NCBI GenBank assembly: GCA_007127625.1
Contig: SKYZ01000092.1
Coordinates: forward strand, 1 to 8,022
DNA length: 8,022 nucleotides
Reading direction: 5' to 3'
Source of the DNA: Aquisalimonas sp.
GTDB lineage: Bacteria; Pseudomonadota; Gammaproteobacteria; Nitrococcales; Aquisalimonadaceae
The notes under the pieces are model-generated. The model was not told where the DNA came from, ran no database searches, and worked only from the letters and a program-made list of their open reading frames with translations. The translations under genes and the position numbers were made by a program. This document shows, piece by piece, positions 6,392 to 8,022 of the stretch; the first letter of the stretch is position 1; every line of letters starts with the position of its first letter.

Positions 6392-7833
6392 GGGGCTGCG
6401 CTCCGTGTGAAGATCACCAGCGGCACCCGGGCGCGGCGCAGGGTGCCTTCGCTGTCGAGCCACTCCACGGCCTGTTCGCGACCCTCCTGGATGGTGGCAG
6501 CGTCGTCGTCGGTGGCCACGCTGATGTAGGTGACCAGCTCCGCCAGGCCCTGCTCCAGCGGGTAGGTGTCCACCAGGTCGGCCAGGCTGATCTGGTCCCG
6601 GGTCTGCAGGGCGTGGCGGATGTGGCCACGCAGGCGGTCGCGGTCCACGTAGGCCTGCTCGAACAGGGCATCGGTGGCCACAGTCTCCTCGCCTGCCAGC
6701 AGGGTGTCGGACTGGATCACCGGCTTGATCGGCGGGGTGAACAGTCGCCGCTCCATGGCCAACTCCACCTGCGGTGCGGGTTCGTCCACGGGCATGGTGA
6801 TATCCGGCATGTCCTCGCGCACGGCCAGGGCGTGCTGCTCGACTTCGCGGATGAGCGTCATGATGCGGCGGTCCTCCAGCCAGGCCTGGTCGTCGAGATA
6901 GCGTCGCAACTGTTCGGACAGGCGCGCCACCGTGCGCTGGGTGCTCTCGCCGGCGGCGAGCCAGTCGTAGTGAATGCGGTGCAGGCGCGCGTCCGGCTCG
7001 AGCTCGGCCACGGGCTCCAGCCCCAGAGAGCGCTCCAGCATTTCGGTGAACTCCTCCTGCTGGGCCGGGGACATGAGGAAATCCCAGAAGGCCTGGAAGC
7101 TGCGACCCTGGTCGGAGTCGGTAATGGCGTCGCGCTCGCCCAGCACCTCGGCCAGGATGTCGCCCTTGCTGCCCTCCCAGGTGGTGATGCGCTCACGCAC
7201 CTGCCGGTCCAGCTCGCGGAAGTTCTGCTCCACCTGGCGGAAATCCCCGAGCAGGCCGCGCGCCGTGGACTCCATTTGCAGGAAACGCTCCCGGAGCTGG
7301 GTGTCGTCCATGAAGGCCATGTGCCCCGCGCGGATCTCCTCGATCTCCGTGTCGATGGCGTCGCGCTTTCTCTCCAGGTCCCGAATGCGGGCCTCGGGGT
7401 CGGTCTCCGCGCCCTGGACGATCTGATGCAGCAGGTCGAACACGAGCTTGAGCCGCGACTCGGCACCAATGAACGCCTGCTGCTCCAGTCCGGCGATCCA
7501 CTGGATGGCGCGCTCGGTGGCCGGTGTGAGGTCGTAGTGAGGTTCGTCGCTGTTCGCCGGGAAGTATTTCCGCAGCCAGGCGCGGTCATCCCCGGCCCAG
7601 TCGGAGAGGTAGTCCAGCGCGGATTTCGGGAAGACGTCCTCGCCCAAATCCTCGCGCAGGCGAAACAGCGTGTCGTCAAGCCGTGTGGCCACGTCCTGTT
7701 CCGGCAGGCTGCGCACGTTGGGCACGATGAAGCACTGATGCAGGAAACTGATGATCAGCGGCGCGTGGTCGGCCAGCAGCAGCCGCCACGCCGGGTGCTT
7801 GCGTCGCAGGGTTTCGAGGTAGGCGTAGTCCAC
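6388..7833 (-). CDS. jetA: JetA, kleisin subunit of Wadjet (DUF3375)
   Basis: A 481-residue protein of the DUF3375 family, the type I Wadjet kleisin (MksF) that bridges the two JetC heads and binds JetB. Seen, numbering from the GTG at 7833: VDYAYLETLRRKHPAWRLLL at the start; KYFPANSDEPHYDLTPATERA about 90-110; ESRLKLVFDLLHQIV about 125-139; a central charged helix with RIRDLERKRDAIDTEIEEI; DFRQVEQNFRELDRQVRE; and SDQGRSFQAFWDFLM about 250-264, all in the order expected for the family. The C-terminal ~90 residues contain a predicted winged-helix-like region ending in LVIFTR. The GTG at 7833 is chosen because relatives begin with this motif and GGAG lies 10 bases upstream; a TTG at 7851 would add six residues but has no ribosome site. 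It is the first gene of the operon. Confidence 0.92.
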   Translation of the reverse strand: MDYAYLETLRRKHPAWRLLLADHAPLIISFLHQCFIVPNVRSLPEQDVATRLDDTLFRLREDLGEDVFPKSALDYLSDWAGDDRAWLRKYFPANSDEPHYDLTPATERAIQWIAGLEQQAFIGAESRLKLVFDLLHQIVQGAETDPEARIRDLERKRDAIDTEIEEIRAGHMAFMDDTQLRERFLQMESTARGLLGDFRQVEQNFRELDRQVRERITTWEGSKGDILAEVLGERDAITDSDQGRSFQAFWDFLMSPAQQEEFTEMLERSLGLEPVAELEPDARLHRIHYDWLAAGESTQRTVARLSEQLRRYLDDQAWLEDRRIMTLIREVEQHALAVREDMPDITMPVDEPAPQVELAMERRLFTPPIKPVIQSDTLLAGEETVATDALFEQAYVDRDRLRGHIRHALQTRDQISLADLVDTYPLEQGLAELVTYISVATDDDAATIQEGREQAVEWLDSEGTLRRARVPLVIFTRSAAP

Positions 7834-7865
7834 GGGCGTCCAGCTCCGCAATCGCGTGAACCGGC

Positions 7866-7871
7866 ATTGTA
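7866..7871 (-). promoter_or_regulatory. Candidate -10 box for the jet operon
   Basis: On the minus strand TACAAT (5 of 6 to TATAAT) lies 32 bases before the GTG start of jetA, which would give a leader of roughly 25 bases. No good -35 box is seen at 16-18 bases upstream. A 12-base palindrome, CGTGG-CC-CCACG (7876-7887), sits in the spacer and could bind a regulator. Weak evidence. Confidence 0.3.
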
Positions 7872-7928
7872 CATCCGTGGCCCCACGACATAGGAACCAT
7901 GCAATCCGGCCCGTGGACCTTCAGCCCC

Positions 7929-7952
7929 GTAGGGCGGACCTTCAGGAGCGCC
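7929..7952 (+). repeat. Degenerate REP-like element (copy 3)
   Basis: GTAG (7929-7932) is followed by GGCGGACCT, a TC centre and AGGAGCGCC. The left half is identical to copy 1; the right arm has two mismatches to a perfect palindrome. A further fragment, GTGGACCTTCAG, occurs at 7913-7924. This places the same repeat family upstream of the operon as in the jetC-MNT gap. Confidence 0.65.
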
Positions 7953-7970
7953 AGGCGAAGCCTGGTCGCT
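7947..7970. repeat. Inverted repeat / hairpin upstream of the operon
   Basis: AGCG-CCAGGC (7947-7956) pairs with GCCTGG-T-CGCT (7960-7970) around a GAA loop, ten pairs with one bulged T. It overlaps the right arm of REP copy 3 and may be part of the same composite element. No T-run follows on either strand, so it is not an obvious terminator. Confidence 0.55.
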
Positions 7971-7995
7971 TGGGATTGGTGGCATGGAGGCGGCC

Positions 7996-8022
7996 ATGAA
8001 ATTGCGAGAGGGACCCAGCGGG
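7996..8022 (+). CDS. Possible start of a divergent gene, cut by the window edge
   Basis: An ATG at 7996 on the plus strand has a strong ribosome-like site, GGAGG (7986-7990), 5 bases upstream, and nine codons (MKLREGPSG) stay open to the edge. This is too short to identify; it would be divergent from jetA. It is reported only because of the good spacing of the ribosome site. Confidence 0.25.

Larger units (their letters stand above)
1..7851 (-). other. Type I Wadjet (JetABCD) operon with two embedded TA-like gene pairs
   Basis: Eight genes read leftward in the order jetA, jetB, DUF4258 gene, 72-residue gene, jetC, MNT gene, HEPN gene, jetD. Junctions are tight: 4-base overlap (A/B), 34-base gap, 2-base gap, 29-base gap, 168-base gap after jetC, 4-base overlap (MNT/HEPN), 20-base overlap (HEPN/jetD). 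The four jet proteins are recognisable by family and occur in the known Wadjet order, so the defence-system call is firm. Wadjet is known to restrict plasmids by SMC-type loop extrusion and cleavage of small circular DNA. Co-transcription is inferred from strand and spacing. The only sizeable break, which contains two hairpin repeats, lies between jetC and the MNT gene. Confidence 0.9.

Noticed and set aside
6392..6463. A longer JetB starting at 6463
   Set aside because: The extra 24 residues are encoded inside jetA and do not look like DUF4194; the ATGA overlap and GGAG site support the ATG at 6391.
6613..7893. A 426-codon open frame on the plus strand opposite jetA
   Set aside because: No recognisable domain, low-complexity composition, and lies fully antisense to a well-matched DUF3375 protein.
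7852..8022. A tRNA gene or integration attachment site at the right edge
   Set aside because: No cloverleaf arms or tRNA consensus T-loop are visible, and no direct repeat partner occurs at the other end of the window.
1..8022. CRISPR array or insertion sequence
   Set aside because: There are no regularly spaced repeats and no transposase; the only repeats are the three REP-like palindromes.

Overview
The window holds one leftward (minus-strand) operon that reads as a near-complete type I Wadjet plasmid-defence system, jetA-jetB-jetC-jetD (equivalent to mksF-mksE-mksB-mksG). The sequence is GC-rich, with compact, overlapping genes and short GTAG-headed palindromes of the REP type. This suggests a high-GC proteobacterium, probably a gammaproteobacterium; that is an inference from composition and repeat style, and no housekeeping gene is present to fix the taxonomy.

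Layout in transcription order, from right to left. The right edge (about 7834-8022) holds the probable operon promoter, one degenerate REP element, a hairpin and perhaps the start of a divergent gene. jetA (kleisin, DUF3375) and jetB (KITE, DUF4194) overlap by 4 bases. A two-gene cassette follows: a DUF4258 protein and a 72-residue partner. Then comes jetC (SMC-like ATPase, 1124 residues). A 168-base gap after jetC carries an inverted pair of REP elements. Next is a second cassette, a minimal nucleotidyltransferase (MNT) and a HEPN protein overlapping by 4 bases. Last is jetD (DUF3322 plus TOPRIM-like DUF2220 nuclease), which starts inside the HEPN gene and runs off the left edge after 309 complete codons.

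The core is expected to work as known for Wadjet: the JetABC motor loads on DNA, extrudes loops using ATP, recognises small circles, and JetD cuts them. The unusual point is that the canonical ABCD order is kept while two toxin-antitoxin-like gene pairs sit at the B/C and C/D junctions, same strand and tightly packed, with no core gene broken. They may be addiction or guard modules for the Wadjet operon, back-up effectors, or accessory regulators. The spots sampled in the cassettes are visibly less GC-rich than the jet genes, which fits later acquisition.
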